Shown piece by piece: positions 25,046-32,904 of a DNA stretch of 51,441 nucleotides. Numbering within the stretch: position 1 is the first letter of the stretch; each line of letters opens with the position of its first letter. A model generated the notes under the pieces. The model ran no database searches, had not been told where the DNA came from, and was given only the letters and a program-made list of their open reading frames with translations. A program made the translations under genes and the position numbers. The DNA comes from Pseudobacteroides sp035370245 (GTDB lineage Bacteria; Bacillota; Clostridia; Acetivibrionales; DSM-2933): positions 1 through 51,441 of the forward strand of contig DAOOVO010000018.1 of the NCBI GenBank assembly GCA_035370245.1, written 5' to 3'.

Positions 25046-25075
25046 TTGACATATGCAACTATTATCTAATATTAT
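25046..25075 (+). promoter_or_regulatory. Strong sigma-A-like promoter ahead of the nitrogenase-like genes
   Basis: A perfect TTGACA (25046-25051), an 18-base spacer and TATTAT (25070-25075) lie in the 190-base gap before the acetyltransferase and NifH-like genes. It is the best consensus promoter I found within the cluster and suggests that the nitrogenase-like segment can be transcribed separately. Confidence 0.55.
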
Positions 25076-25094
25076 ATATGTATGATGATAAATA

Positions 25095-25113
25095 ATTCTG
25101 ATTGAATCAGAAT
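25095..25113 (+). promoter_or_regulatory. Perfect 9-bp inverted repeat near +1, candidate operator
   Basis: ATTCTGATT, one G and AATCAGAAT make a 19-base palindrome about 13 bases after the expected start of transcription. A repressor here, such as the MarR protein encoded at 32905, would block the promoter. It could also act as an RNA hairpin. Confidence 0.45.
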
Positions 25114-25167
25114 AGAAAACTAATTTATTATAGTTTTTGTAATTATAATTTTTGTAGGAAAAGTGGG

Positions 25168-25743
25168 ATGATTATGGTTATTAAACAACTGTCTGATTAC
25201 GGTTGCGAAGTTAAGTTGAGAGAATTTATTGAAGATTTATTTAATAATTGGAAGCAGGAAAGCTCTTTTTCGCAAGAAAATATTTGCTGCCCTCAACGGC
25301 CTATTAATGAGATAATGGAAAAAGTTGAGGCAGTTGACGGAAATGCGTCTGAGTTTATAATTGCTTTTGATGAGAAAACCGAAAGCATTTGCGGCATGCT
25401 GTATATTACATTTAATTCTGATAACTCAGCACATATTAGCTTGGTAAATGTCAGCCCTAAATATAGAAGAATGAGAGTTGGCTTTTCATTATTAAGCTAT
25501 TCTATGATTTTATCTGCGAAGAAGGGCATTGATTGTGCAATGCTGGAGACTTGGAACGGCAATCACAGGGCAATTGCATTATTTGAAAAGTTTGGGTTTA
25601 CTAAAACTTCGGCTGATGAAAAAACAATTGAGCTTAAAACCAATTTGCCTAAAATTCTGCAACAAGCATTTCCCGATTTGAAAAGTCTTTCATTGGATTA
25701 TTCAATTTTAAATGACGAAGTTTTGCAAAAGATTTTATCATAA
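25168..25743 (+). CDS. GNAT-family acetyltransferase
   Basis: A 191-residue protein of the GCN5-related N-acetyltransferase type. The acetyl-CoA site is seen as 'VNVSPKYRRMRVGFSLLSY', with R-R-M-R-V-G in place of R-G-x-G-x-G/A, then 'LETWNGNHRAIALFEKFGF', a typical C-terminal helix motif. ATG 25168 follows AGGAA; an upstream open extension has no ribosome binding site. It is the first gene after a strong promoter and precedes the NifH-like gene. Self-protection or tailoring by acetylation is possible; the acceptor is unknown. Confidence 0.7.
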   Translation: MIMVIKQLSDYGCEVKLREFIEDLFNNWKQESSFSQENICCPQRPINEIMEKVEAVDGNASEFIIAFDEKTESICGMLYITFNSDNSAHISLVNVSPKYRRMRVGFSLLSYSMILSAKKGIDCAMLETWNGNHRAIALFEKFGFTKTSADEKTIELKTNLPKILQQAFPDLKSLSLDYSILNDEVLQKILS

Positions 25744-25816
25744 ACTTTTCAAATATGGACAAATAGCACAGAATTGAAGTTTTAACATAGTAAAATGAAC
25801 GAAAAAGGTGAAAAAA

Positions 25817-26647
25817 TTGAAAAGTATAAAGCAAATTGCTATTTACGGCAAGGGTGGAATCGGAAAATCAACTACGTGTTCAAATATATCAGCTGCATTG
25901 GGTTTAATGGGATACAGGGTATTGCAAATCGGATGCGATCCGAAAGCTGATTCTACAAAGAACTTGGTTGGCGGAAGAAAAATGCCGAATATTTTGGATT
26001 ATGTCAAAGAAAATTCAAAGGACATTTCAATTGATAAAATAGTTACTAAAGGATTTGCCGGTACATACTGTATAGAAGCCGGAGGACCGGAGCCCGGAAT
26101 AGGATGTGCAGGCAGAGGGATTATATCGGCTATTGAAATTATTGAGCAGCTAAACTTATTTAAGGAATTGGACATTGAAGTAGTAGTATACGATGTTTTA
26201 GGAGATGTTGTTTGTGGCGGTTTTGCAGTTCCGCTGAGAATGGGATTTGCAAAAGAGGTATATTTGGTTACCTCGGGGGAAGTAATGGCATTATATGCTG
26301 CCAACAACATTGCAAAAGCCATCAATAGATTCGGTCAAAGAAGTGATGTACGATTGGGCGGAATTATATGCAACCGGCGTAATGCATACTTAGAGAAAGA
26401 AATCGTAAGTTTGCTTTCGGATAAATTAAGCACACAGGTTATTGGATGGATTCCAAGAGATAACATTGTTCAAGAATGTGAGTTGGCTGAAAAGACTGTA
26501 ATGGAGGGCAGTCCTGATTCCAATCAGGCTCAAGTTTACAGAGAGTTGGCCAAGAGCATTCTTGAAAACGAAAATTTTGTAATTCCTACTCCTTTAACGG
26601 ATGAGGAGTTTGATAAATTAGTTAAGGAACCGTTAATAAAAAGATAG
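25817..26647 (+). CDS. NifH-like iron protein (reductase component)
   Basis: A 276-residue homologue of nitrogenase Fe protein. It shows the P-loop 'GKGGIGKST' (11-19), switch region 'CDPKADST' (40-47), C97 in 'GIGCAGRG' and C133 in 'DVVCGGF', the two cluster ligands per monomer, plus R100 at the usual ADP-ribosylation position. It should be a dimer with one bridging [4Fe-4S] cluster, delivering electrons with ATP hydrolysis to the NifDK-like proteins encoded directly downstream. The start is a TTG at 25817, since AAGGTGA lies 6 bases upstream; the GTG at 25808 lies within that site. Confidence 0.88.
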   Translation: MKSIKQIAIYGKGGIGKSTTCSNISAALGLMGYRVLQIGCDPKADSTKNLVGGRKMPNILDYVKENSKDISIDKIVTKGFAGTYCIEAGGPEPGIGCAGRGIISAIEIIEQLNLFKELDIEVVVYDVLGDVVCGGFAVPLRMGFAKEVYLVTSGEVMALYAANNIAKAINRFGQRSDVRLGGIICNRRNAYLEKEIVSLLSDKLSTQVIGWIPRDNIVQECELAEKTVMEGSPDSNQAQVYRELAKSILENENFVIPTPLTDEEFDKLVKEPLIKR

Positions 26648-26657
26648 GATGTAGATA

Positions 26658-28013
26658 ATGAGCAAAGAAGTTGAAAGCAAGATAGCAATGTTAAGTACAT
26701 TGGTTAAAGAAGTAAAAGCTGACAATTTAAATATCAGGGATTGTATTGACATGCACCAATTTTGTGCATTTTGGGGTGCATTCGATATTTTAAATTATTT
26801 TAATGATGTAGTAATTCTTGTGCACGGTCCTTCCGGTTGTCTGGGCAATAGAAGATTTCTTCCGGCAATGGGACATTTAGGAGAGTGTGATAATAAACCT
26901 CATTTATCAACTTCATTTACAAATAGAGAAGTTATCTTCGGCGGGGAAAAGAAGTTGATAGATAGTCTAAATGAAGTAAACAATCAGTACAATCCCAAAA
27001 TCATTGCTGTTTTGACCAATTGCTGTGCGGATATAATCGGAGATGATGTTGAAGGATGTATAGAGGGGTTGCCTGAAGAAATAAGAAGAAAAACAATTTA
27101 TCTAAATTCAGGCGGATTTTCCGGGAAATCCTACAGACGCGGCACAGAGATGGCATTTAAACTTTTAGCCAAGCATATGCCAATGGACATGCATACATCG
27201 GATAAATCTGACAGAAATGGAGAACAAAAAAGTGTAAATCTGTTTTTAAGGCGTTGGATTTGGGATCAGACAAAGCAGGAAGAAATAAATGAAATAAAGA
27301 GAATGCTTGAAATGATTGGCGTAAAATTAAACAAAATATTTAATCAAGGTATATCAATTGAAGATTTTTATGAAATGCAAAATGCACAATTGAATGTTGC
27401 TTTATGCTTATTCTTTGGCATGGGGCTTTTTGAGGAACTGAACAACAAATTTAATATTCCTTATTCAAAGGTCACATATCCAATGGGGTTATTTGCCACA
27501 AAGAAGTGGCTAAATGAGATTATAAGAATTCTTCAGTTGGATGTTAATCTTGAAGAAATAGAGGAAGTTAAGCAGCTGGAAGAGCAGCGTAGGAAATTAG
27601 TAAATGAAATAGGAAAAGGACGAAAGTGTATTATCTGGACACAGACCGGAGAACGTATGCTTGCGCTGGTGAAGCTGGCATATGAACTGGAAATGGACCC
27701 TATAGTTGTAGGTGTCGAACCTTCAATAGTTAAAGACAAATTACCCATATTTGAAAAAGAAGTATTGGAAGACGGACTTGACGTGAAAGTATTTGCTTCA
27801 AAGTATATTGAAGATGTTAAAGGATTAATAGATTATTTGGGAGACCCGGTGATTTTTTGCAACAATAATTATTTTCCCAACCAAACAGTTTTTAAGTATA
27901 GGTTTGCACATAATCCTGTATACGGGTTTAACGGTACAAGAAAAATATATCAGGAAATGTTCAATGCATTAAAAAGAAAGAGCAATAAATATTCATTATT
28001 TGTGGAAGGTTGA
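26658..28013 (+). CDS. NifD-like nitrogenase component 1 alpha-type subunit
   Basis: A 451-residue protein of the nitrogenase component 1 family. The three P-cluster-type Cys are C36 ('HQFCAFWGAF'), C61 ('HGPSGCLGN') and C122 ('LTNCCADIIGDD'). C250, in 'LNVALCLFFGMG', aligns with the NifD Cys that holds the iron end of FeMo-co, and the following 'NKFNIPY' fits the same segment. The cofactor His is not clear: the only nearby His is about residue 418 in 'FAHNPVYGFNG', a few positions off. It is shorter than NifD (about 490). A specialised nitrogenase-like reductase is likelier than dinitrogenase. Confidence 0.82.
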   Translation: MSKEVESKIAMLSTLVKEVKADNLNIRDCIDMHQFCAFWGAFDILNYFNDVVILVHGPSGCLGNRRFLPAMGHLGECDNKPHLSTSFTNREVIFGGEKKLIDSLNEVNNQYNPKIIAVLTNCCADIIGDDVEGCIEGLPEEIRRKTIYLNSGGFSGKSYRRGTEMAFKLLAKHMPMDMHTSDKSDRNGEQKSVNLFLRRWIWDQTKQEEINEIKRMLEMIGVKLNKIFNQGISIEDFYEMQNAQLNVALCLFFGMGLFEELNNKFNIPYSKVTYPMGLFATKKWLNEIIRILQLDVNLEEIEEVKQLEEQRRKLVNEIGKGRKCIIWTQTGERMLALVKLAYELEMDPIVVGVEPSIVKDKLPIFEKEVLEDGLDVKVFASKYIEDVKGLIDYLGDPVIFCNNNYFPNQTVFKYRFAHNPVYGFNGTRKIYQEMFNALKRKSNKYSLFVEG

Positions 28014-28017
28014 AAAT

Positions 28018-29295
28018 ATGAGAAATACAAATCTATGCATTGATTCAATTGAAAAATGCGGTATACTTGGCGTCAGCCATGTAATTGCCCAAATAGTGAA
28101 TTCTTCAGTTGTTATTCATGGACCGAAAGGGTGTGTTTATCCGGCTTACGAAGCCTCAATAAATTACCCTTTAAATATAAACTATACTGAGATGTGTGAA
28201 AAGTCCACTGTTTTTGGTGGGGAGCATAATGTAAGCGAAAAAATAGTTGACGAGTTTTACGAAAATAGCCCCGATTTAATGGCTGTAATAACCACTTGCT
28301 CATCTGAAATAATTGGAGATGATATTGACGGATTAATAAAACTTGCCAACCTGCCGATTCCTGTAATTCGAGTTGACGGTGGAGGATTTCTTAACACGCA
28401 GACATCTGGAATGAATGTGGCTATGAGAGCATTAATTGAAAAATTGTGTGAAAACGGTGATAATACTTATCCGCTGGTAAATTTAATCAGCCCGGTTTGT
28501 ATAAGTTCAAGTTGGCAAGAGGATGTCAAATATCTGTCTGATTTGCTAAATGAATTTGGAATTAAAGCAAGGCCGTTATTTTGTAATGCAACTGTTGAAG
28601 ATATAAGAGATTATTGTCGTGCACGCCTGAATGTAATAATATGTTCGCCAATTGGGCTGGATGCTTGCGAATATATGAGCAGGAGGTTTGGGATTCCGTA
28701 TATATCTTTACCGTATCCTATAGGTGCGGAAAAAACGGAATTTTTTATTAAAAGTATTGCAGAGGCTTTGCAAAACAAGAACGATATATCACCCCTGCTG
28801 GAAGAAAAAAGAACTGCTATTAAGAGAAAATTTAATAACGGCATGGGCAAAGTAAACACTTTCAGACTTTTTGAAAATATAAAAAAATTAAAAAAGATGA
28901 TAGTTGGGCCTCCGGAAATTGCACTGGCATATTTAAGGATTATAGTAAATGAATTTGAAGACAAAATAGACACAGTAATTGTAAAAAGTTTGTCGATTGA
29001 AGATGCTGATGAAATTAAAGCCAAGATTAAGGAAGTATCTTCTTTAACGGAAGTAATTATTACGGGTGATAATCAGATAGTAAAAGAAAGTATACAAAAC
29101 TTGAAGCCTCAGGTTTTGCTGGGAAGTGATACTGAATATTATTTTGCAAAAGAATCTTGTGAACCTGCATATATTAATATTTGTTATCCGGGCGCAAGAG
29201 AAATATACTTTAACCGACATCCTGTAGCAGGATACGAAGGAGTATTACATTTCTTTGAGCAATGGTATAACAAAATTATTAACAGATACTATTAA
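28018..29295 (+). CDS. NifK-like nitrogenase component 1 beta-type subunit
   Basis: A 425-residue partner of the NifD-like protein, starting four bases after its stop (ATG 28018 behind GGAAGG). P-cluster-type Cys appear as C14 ('IEKCGILGV'), C39 ('HGPKGCVYP') and C94 ('TTCSSEIIGDD'). The C-terminus contains 'GYEGVLHFFEQWYN', as in this family. With three Cys on each subunit, an 8-iron P-cluster-type centre at the interface is expected. It lacks the long N-terminal extension of many NifK proteins. Together they should form an alpha2-beta2 catalytic component. Confidence 0.82.
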   Translation: MRNTNLCIDSIEKCGILGVSHVIAQIVNSSVVIHGPKGCVYPAYEASINYPLNINYTEMCEKSTVFGGEHNVSEKIVDEFYENSPDLMAVITTCSSEIIGDDIDGLIKLANLPIPVIRVDGGGFLNTQTSGMNVAMRALIEKLCENGDNTYPLVNLISPVCISSSWQEDVKYLSDLLNEFGIKARPLFCNATVEDIRDYCRARLNVIICSPIGLDACEYMSRRFGIPYISLPYPIGAEKTEFFIKSIAEALQNKNDISPLLEEKRTAIKRKFNNGMGKVNTFRLFENIKKLKKMIVGPPEIALAYLRIIVNEFEDKIDTVIVKSLSIEDADEIKAKIKEVSSLTEVIITGDNQIVKESIQNLKPQVLLGSDTEYYFAKESCEPAYINICYPGAREIYFNRHPVAGYEGVLHFFEQWYNKIINRYY

Positions 29296-29321
29296 TATTC
29301 TGCATGAAGGGAGGATTAAAT

Positions 29322-29501
29322 GTGAGCCAGGAAGATGTTAAAATCAAAACAAATGAACAAGCTATTGAAAAAAGCAGTGTAAATGAGTCTGTTAACGAGG
29401 TAAATGGGTGCTGTTGCGAAGATAGTTGCTGTGATCTGTTTAGTTACAAGAGGCCGACAGAGGAAGACAGGAAAAAGACCAAGAGAAAAACTTGCTGCTA
29501 A
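29322..29501 (+). CDS. Small Cys-rich protein or precursor peptide, 59 aa
   Basis: A short gene right after the NifK-like gene. The GTG at 29322 is preferred: GGGAGG lies 8 bases before it and overlaps the alternative ATG at 29304. The protein has a polar, acidic leader-like first half without Cys and then seven Cys, 'GCCCEDSCCDLF' and a terminal 'RKTCC', separated by a highly charged 'EEDRKKTKRK'. The layout resembles a metal-binding accessory protein, a small extra nitrogenase-type subunit, or a ribosomally made peptide precursor. No family is recognised. A strong terminator follows, making it the last gene of its transcript. Confidence 0.6.
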   Translation: MSQEDVKIKTNEQAIEKSSVNESVNEVNGCCCEDSCCDLFSYKRPTEEDRKKTKRKTCC

Positions 29502-29524
29502 TGAATATTGAAAATCCAAAGTAG

Positions 29525-29577
29525 TCAGAGTAATCTACTGTTAAATAATTTGCTTAACGGTAGATTATTCTGATTTT
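29525..29577 (+). terminator. Strong intrinsic terminator inside the cluster
   Basis: TCAGAGTAATCTACTGTTAA (about 29525-29544) pairs with 29554-29573 with only G-T mismatches, giving a stem of about 20 bp and a 9-base loop, followed by TTTT. It separates the NifHDK-like genes from the aminotransferase gene. Readthrough would need antitermination, as LoaP provides. Confidence 0.75.
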
Positions 29578-29632
29578 AGCATTAAATTTGCAGTATGAGT
29601 AAGTTGGAAAGAAAAAAATATATTTATTAACG

Positions 29633-29661
29633 TTGAAAATTATGAACAGTTAATATATATT
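29633..29661 (+). promoter_or_regulatory. Candidate promoter after the internal terminator
   Basis: TTGAAA (29633-29638), a 17-base spacer and TATATT (29656-29661) lie 56 bases past the terminator. Transcription would start near 29668, at the edge of a large inverted repeat, and lead into the aminotransferase gene. Confidence 0.4.
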
Positions 29662-29668
29662 AAACTTA

Positions 29669-29722
29669 ATTACTATAATTATTTGCAGTAATAACAGCAT
29701 TATAAAAATGCATTATAGTAAT
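29669..29722 (+). promoter_or_regulatory. Structured leader: 11-bp inverted repeat with inner hairpin
   Basis: ATTACTATAAT (29669-29679) and its exact complement (29712-29722) enclose a second hairpin, GCATT-ataaa-AATGC (29697-29711). The structure sits at the predicted transcript start, 42 bases before the aminotransferase ATG. It could be an RNA element or an operator. Confidence 0.45.
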
Positions 29723-29764
29723 CGAAGGGAAATATTTATTTGTTAAAGGAATGGTGATTTCGAT

Positions 29765-30982
29765 ATGTCATGTGATTGTTACGGCGATTCTGCAGAATTG
29801 CTGCAAAAAGCGGAAAAATCTTTAATGTATGTTACCAATCGTCCGGATATAGTTTTTGTAAAAGGTAAGGGTTCATATCTATGGGATAGTAATTCCAACA
29901 AGTATTTGGATATGATAGCGGGCTGGGCTGTGTGTTGTTTGGGCCACTCTCACGAAGTAATGGTTGATGCTTTGACAAATCAAGCAAAATTACTGATAAA
30001 CCCAAGTCCTTCTTTTTATAATGTGCCTGCAATAGAGTTTGCAGATTTGCTTACAAAAATCTCCTGTATGGATAAAGTCTTCTTTATTAATTCTGGAGCA
30101 GAAGCGAATGAGGGTGCTATTAAACTGGCCAGAAAATACGGTCAAAAACATATGAACGGAGCTTTTGAAATTATTACTGCCTGGAATAGTTTTCATGGAA
30201 GAACATTGGCTATGATGGCCGCTTCGGGCAAAAAAGCGTGGGAGAACCTTTATAATCCTAGACCGCAGGGATTTGCAAAGGTACAATACAATGATATCGA
30301 GTCGTTAAAACAAGCAATTTCCGAAAATACCTGTGCCGTTATGCTTGAGCTTGTTCAAGGAGAGGGTGGTGTAATAGTAGCCGATAAAACATATGTTAAA
30401 CAGGTACGTAAGCTTTGTGATGAAAATAATATCTTACTTATAATCGATGAGGTACAAACCGGATTAGGCAGGCTGGGACACATGTTTGCATATGAATATT
30501 ATGAAATCGAACCTGATATAATGACACTTGCAAAAGGCATAGGAGGAGGATTCCCGCTTTCGGCTCTTCTTGCAAAAGACAGGGTATGCTGTTTTGAAGC
30601 CGGAGATCAGGGTGGAACCTATAGTATGACACCTTTGGCTACTGCAGTAGGAAAGGCGGTAGTTGAGGAGATTATCAATTCGGATTTGTGCAATAACGCA
30701 AAAAAAATGGGTGAATATTTTACTGAGCAATTATATAAATTGATGGAACAATATGATATCATAAAGGAAGTAAGAGGAAAAGGCCTGCTGCTTGCAATTG
30801 GGTTACATAAAGAAATTGCTAACGAGATAAGAGATGAATGCTTGAATAATTTCTTGATTATTAATGCTCCGAATACAAAAACACTAAGGTTTATGCCGGC
30901 TTTAAATATTTCCAGGGCTGAAATTGATGAGGCTGTAAGTATTTTAAGCAATGTTTTGGATAAGATTTCTAAAAAATCTTGA
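29765..30982 (+). CDS. Class III aminotransferase (acetylornithine aminotransferase family)
   Basis: A 405-residue PLP enzyme of the ArgD/LysJ/GabT type. It shows 'FINSGAEANEGAIKLARK', 'WNSFHGRTLAMMAASG', 'LIIDEVQTGLGR' (PLP-contacting Asp) and 'IMTLAKGIGGGFPLSA' with the Schiff-base Lys. It moves amino groups between an omega-amino acid or aldehyde and 2-oxoglutarate. No other arginine genes are present, so a cluster-specific role is more likely, perhaps on an aldehyde or keto intermediate. The DapA-like gene starts 14 bases later. Confidence 0.85.
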   Translation: MSCDCYGDSAELLQKAEKSLMYVTNRPDIVFVKGKGSYLWDSNSNKYLDMIAGWAVCCLGHSHEVMVDALTNQAKLLINPSPSFYNVPAIEFADLLTKISCMDKVFFINSGAEANEGAIKLARKYGQKHMNGAFEIITAWNSFHGRTLAMMAASGKKAWENLYNPRPQGFAKVQYNDIESLKQAISENTCAVMLELVQGEGGVIVADKTYVKQVRKLCDENNILLIIDEVQTGLGRLGHMFAYEYYEIEPDIMTLAKGIGGGFPLSALLAKDRVCCFEAGDQGGTYSMTPLATAVGKAVVEEIINSDLCNNAKKMGEYFTEQLYKLMEQYDIIKEVRGKGLLLAIGLHKEIANEIRDECLNNFLIINAPNTKTLRFMPALNISRAEIDEAVSILSNVLDKISKKS

Positions 30983-30996
30983 AAGAGGTGTTGTTT

Positions 30997-31875
30997 ATGA
31001 GGTTTGAAGGCGTATATGTAGCCGTTGTTACTCCATTTGAAAACGGAAAAATAGCCGAAAAAGTATATGAGGCGTATCTGGAGAGATTAATTAAATCGGG
31101 AATAGCAGGTATAATAGTTTGCGGAAGTACGGGAGAATCTTCCATGTTGTCCATGGAGGAGCATATTAATCTATTCAGGCTCTCCAAGGAAATAGTAGGA
31201 AACAGAATACAAGTTATTGCAAACTCCGGGGCAAATTCGACTCATGAAGCTATTTACCTGACTCAAGAGGCTGAAAAGATAGGGGTTGATGCAGCTTTAT
31301 TGGTAGTTCCCTATTATGTTAAGCCTACACAAGAAGGTTTATATCTTCACTATAAAGCCATTCATGATGAAACAAAAAATATTCCTCTGATAATATACAA
31401 TGTGCCAAGTAGGACAGTAGTGGATATTAAAGTTGAGACAGTTGTAAGATTATCTAAACTGGAAAGATATGTTGGTATTAAAGAAGCTTCTTCTGATATG
31501 GAAAAGGTAAGTATAATGGTATCTCAAACAAAACCTGACTTCAGTGTATTGTCCGGAAATGATGCTACATTCTTGCCGCTGCTGACGGTTGGAGGGCATG
31601 GTGTTATTTCTGTTATAGGAAATATTATGCCAAAAGAATTGGTTGAACTCTATGACAGTGTCAAAAAAGGCGACCTGGCAAAAGCTTTGGAGATTAACAC
31701 TAAAATGCTGCCCCTTTTCCAGGCACTTTCCTTCGAAGCAAATCCAATACCTGTAAAATATGCTTTGTATAAGATGGGGGAAATATCCAATGAATTGAGA
31801 TTACCCCTGACTCCATTGAGTGAACCGTATCAGAAAAAAATGGATCAAGTATTAAAAGACTTGTCATTGATATAA
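30997..31875 (+). CDS. DapA-like 4-hydroxy-tetrahydrodipicolinate synthase
   Basis: A 292-residue class I aldolase. K162 ('VGIKEASSD') forms the Schiff base with pyruvate; Y134 and R139 ('IIYNVPSRT') and T45 ('CGSTGESS') match the catalytic and aspartate-semialdehyde-binding residues of DapA. All key residues are present, so true DapA activity is credible, as is a variant aldehyde substrate. The ATG at 30997 follows AGAGGTG. It lies in a metabolite cluster with no other lysine genes, so it may be a cluster-specific copy. Confidence 0.85.
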   Translation: MRFEGVYVAVVTPFENGKIAEKVYEAYLERLIKSGIAGIIVCGSTGESSMLSMEEHINLFRLSKEIVGNRIQVIANSGANSTHEAIYLTQEAEKIGVDAALLVVPYYVKPTQEGLYLHYKAIHDETKNIPLIIYNVPSRTVVDIKVETVVRLSKLERYVGIKEASSDMEKVSIMVSQTKPDFSVLSGNDATFLPLLTVGGHGVISVIGNIMPKELVELYDSVKKGDLAKALEINTKMLPLFQALSFEANPIPVKYALYKMGEISNELRLPLTPLSEPYQKKMDQVLKDLSLI

Positions 31876-31931
31876 AAGGTTTTATTTTAATATCAATATT
31901 TGCAAAGACTTATTTTAAATGGTTAATAGAT

Positions 31932-31981
31932 GGTTAATAGGATGATGATTGTTAGTTTTTCAATCATCTATCTTATTAACT
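31932..31981 (+). terminator. Long imperfect hairpin, probable terminator
   Basis: About 20 bases at 31932-31951 pair with 31961-31981 (core GATGATTG/CAATCATC) across a TTAGTTTTT loop. No clean T-run follows, only TAAACTATTTATTTT. It lies in the 168-base gap between the DapA-like and NifB-like genes, the third strong hairpin inside the locus. Confidence 0.5.
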
Positions 31982-32043
31982 AAACTATTTATTTTAAGAA
32001 ATTGGGATTTATGTAAATAATTGTTTTGAAAGCAGGTATATAT

Positions 32044-32853
32044 ATGACTGAGGTGTTTCACCCTTGTTTTGATGAAATTGAATCGGGATGTCGAATTCAC
32101 TTGCCGATAGCAAATAAATGTAATACTAAATGTAATTATTGCAAGAGGGCATTTTCAAAATATGAAATAAGGCCCGGTGTCACTGAAAAAATAATAGATG
32201 TAAATGATATACCCACCTATGTTAATGAAAGTTTGGAAATATATAATGATTGCAGGATTATTGGAATTGCAGGACCGGGTGATCCGCTTGCAAACCCTGA
32301 TAATACTTTTTCTGCATTTGAAATTATAAATCGGAATTATCCTGATTTCAAAAAATGTATGTGTACAAATGGTTTTGGGGTAGAAGATTGTGCCGATAAG
32401 ATAAAAGAAATCGGTATGGATTATATTACTCTCACTATTAATTCTATAAATGTCAGTACTCTTTGCAAAATATATAAATTTATTTATTATCGGGGTAAAT
32501 ATTATGAAGGAGAATCTGCAGGACAACTTATTTTGAGATTGCAAAAGGCTGCATTGGATATTTTAACTGGCATTAAGGGTTTAAAAATTAAAATAAATGT
32601 TGTTTTTATACCGGGAGTTAACGATAAAGAAATTAATGATTTGATACAATTTCTTTGTAAATATAAAATTGATATAATAAATATTATCCCTCTGCTTTCT
32701 GTGAGTGGAACCAGGTTTGAAACGATTGAGCCTTTAACGCATGATGAATTTTGCAAGATTAAGAAAGAGCTTGAAAACAGGTATCCTGGAGTAAAGTTTA
32801 AACGGAGCTGTCAGAGGTGCCGTTCTGACGCGAGAGGAAGAATACATTCATAA
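32044..32853 (+). CDS. NifB-like radical SAM protein
   Basis: A 269-residue radical SAM enzyme. C26, C30 and C33 ('IANKCNTKCNYCKRAF') hold the SAM cluster, followed by 'RPGVTEK', 'IAGPGDPLANPDNTF', 'KINVVFIPGVND' and the C-terminal 'CQRCRSDARGRI', all matching NifB. NifB builds the carbide-centred 8-iron core (NifB-co) of nitrogenase cofactors. The C-terminal NifX-like domain of some NifBs is absent. No NifE/NifN scaffold is present, so the NifD-like protein may receive NifB-co directly or carry a simpler iron-only cluster. ATG 32044 is preferred to the upstream TTG for its ribosome binding site. Confidence 0.88.
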   Translation: MTEVFHPCFDEIESGCRIHLPIANKCNTKCNYCKRAFSKYEIRPGVTEKIIDVNDIPTYVNESLEIYNDCRIIGIAGPGDPLANPDNTFSAFEIINRNYPDFKKCMCTNGFGVEDCADKIKEIGMDYITLTINSINVSTLCKIYKFIYYRGKYYEGESAGQLILRLQKAALDILTGIKGLKIKINVVFIPGVNDKEINDLIQFLCKYKIDIINIIPLLSVSGTRFETIEPLTHDEFCKIKKELENRYPGVKFKRSCQRCRSDARGRIHS

Positions 32854-32904
32854 AAGTTTTTAGATTATATCGAAAAATATATTGTGGTCTAGGAGTGGAT
32901 TTAG

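Noticed and set aside
25817..29295. Ordinary nitrogen-fixation (nif) operon
   Set aside because: No nifE, nifN, nifX or regulatory glnB-type genes accompany the genes, the NifD-like protein is short and its cofactor His is unclear, and the neighbours are biosynthetic enzymes.
25817..29295. Protochlorophyllide or chlorin reductase (BchLNB/BchXYZ) or CfbCD
   Set aside because: No tetrapyrrole genes are nearby, and a NifB-like protein plus full P-cluster-type Cys sets point to a NifB-dependent cluster instead.
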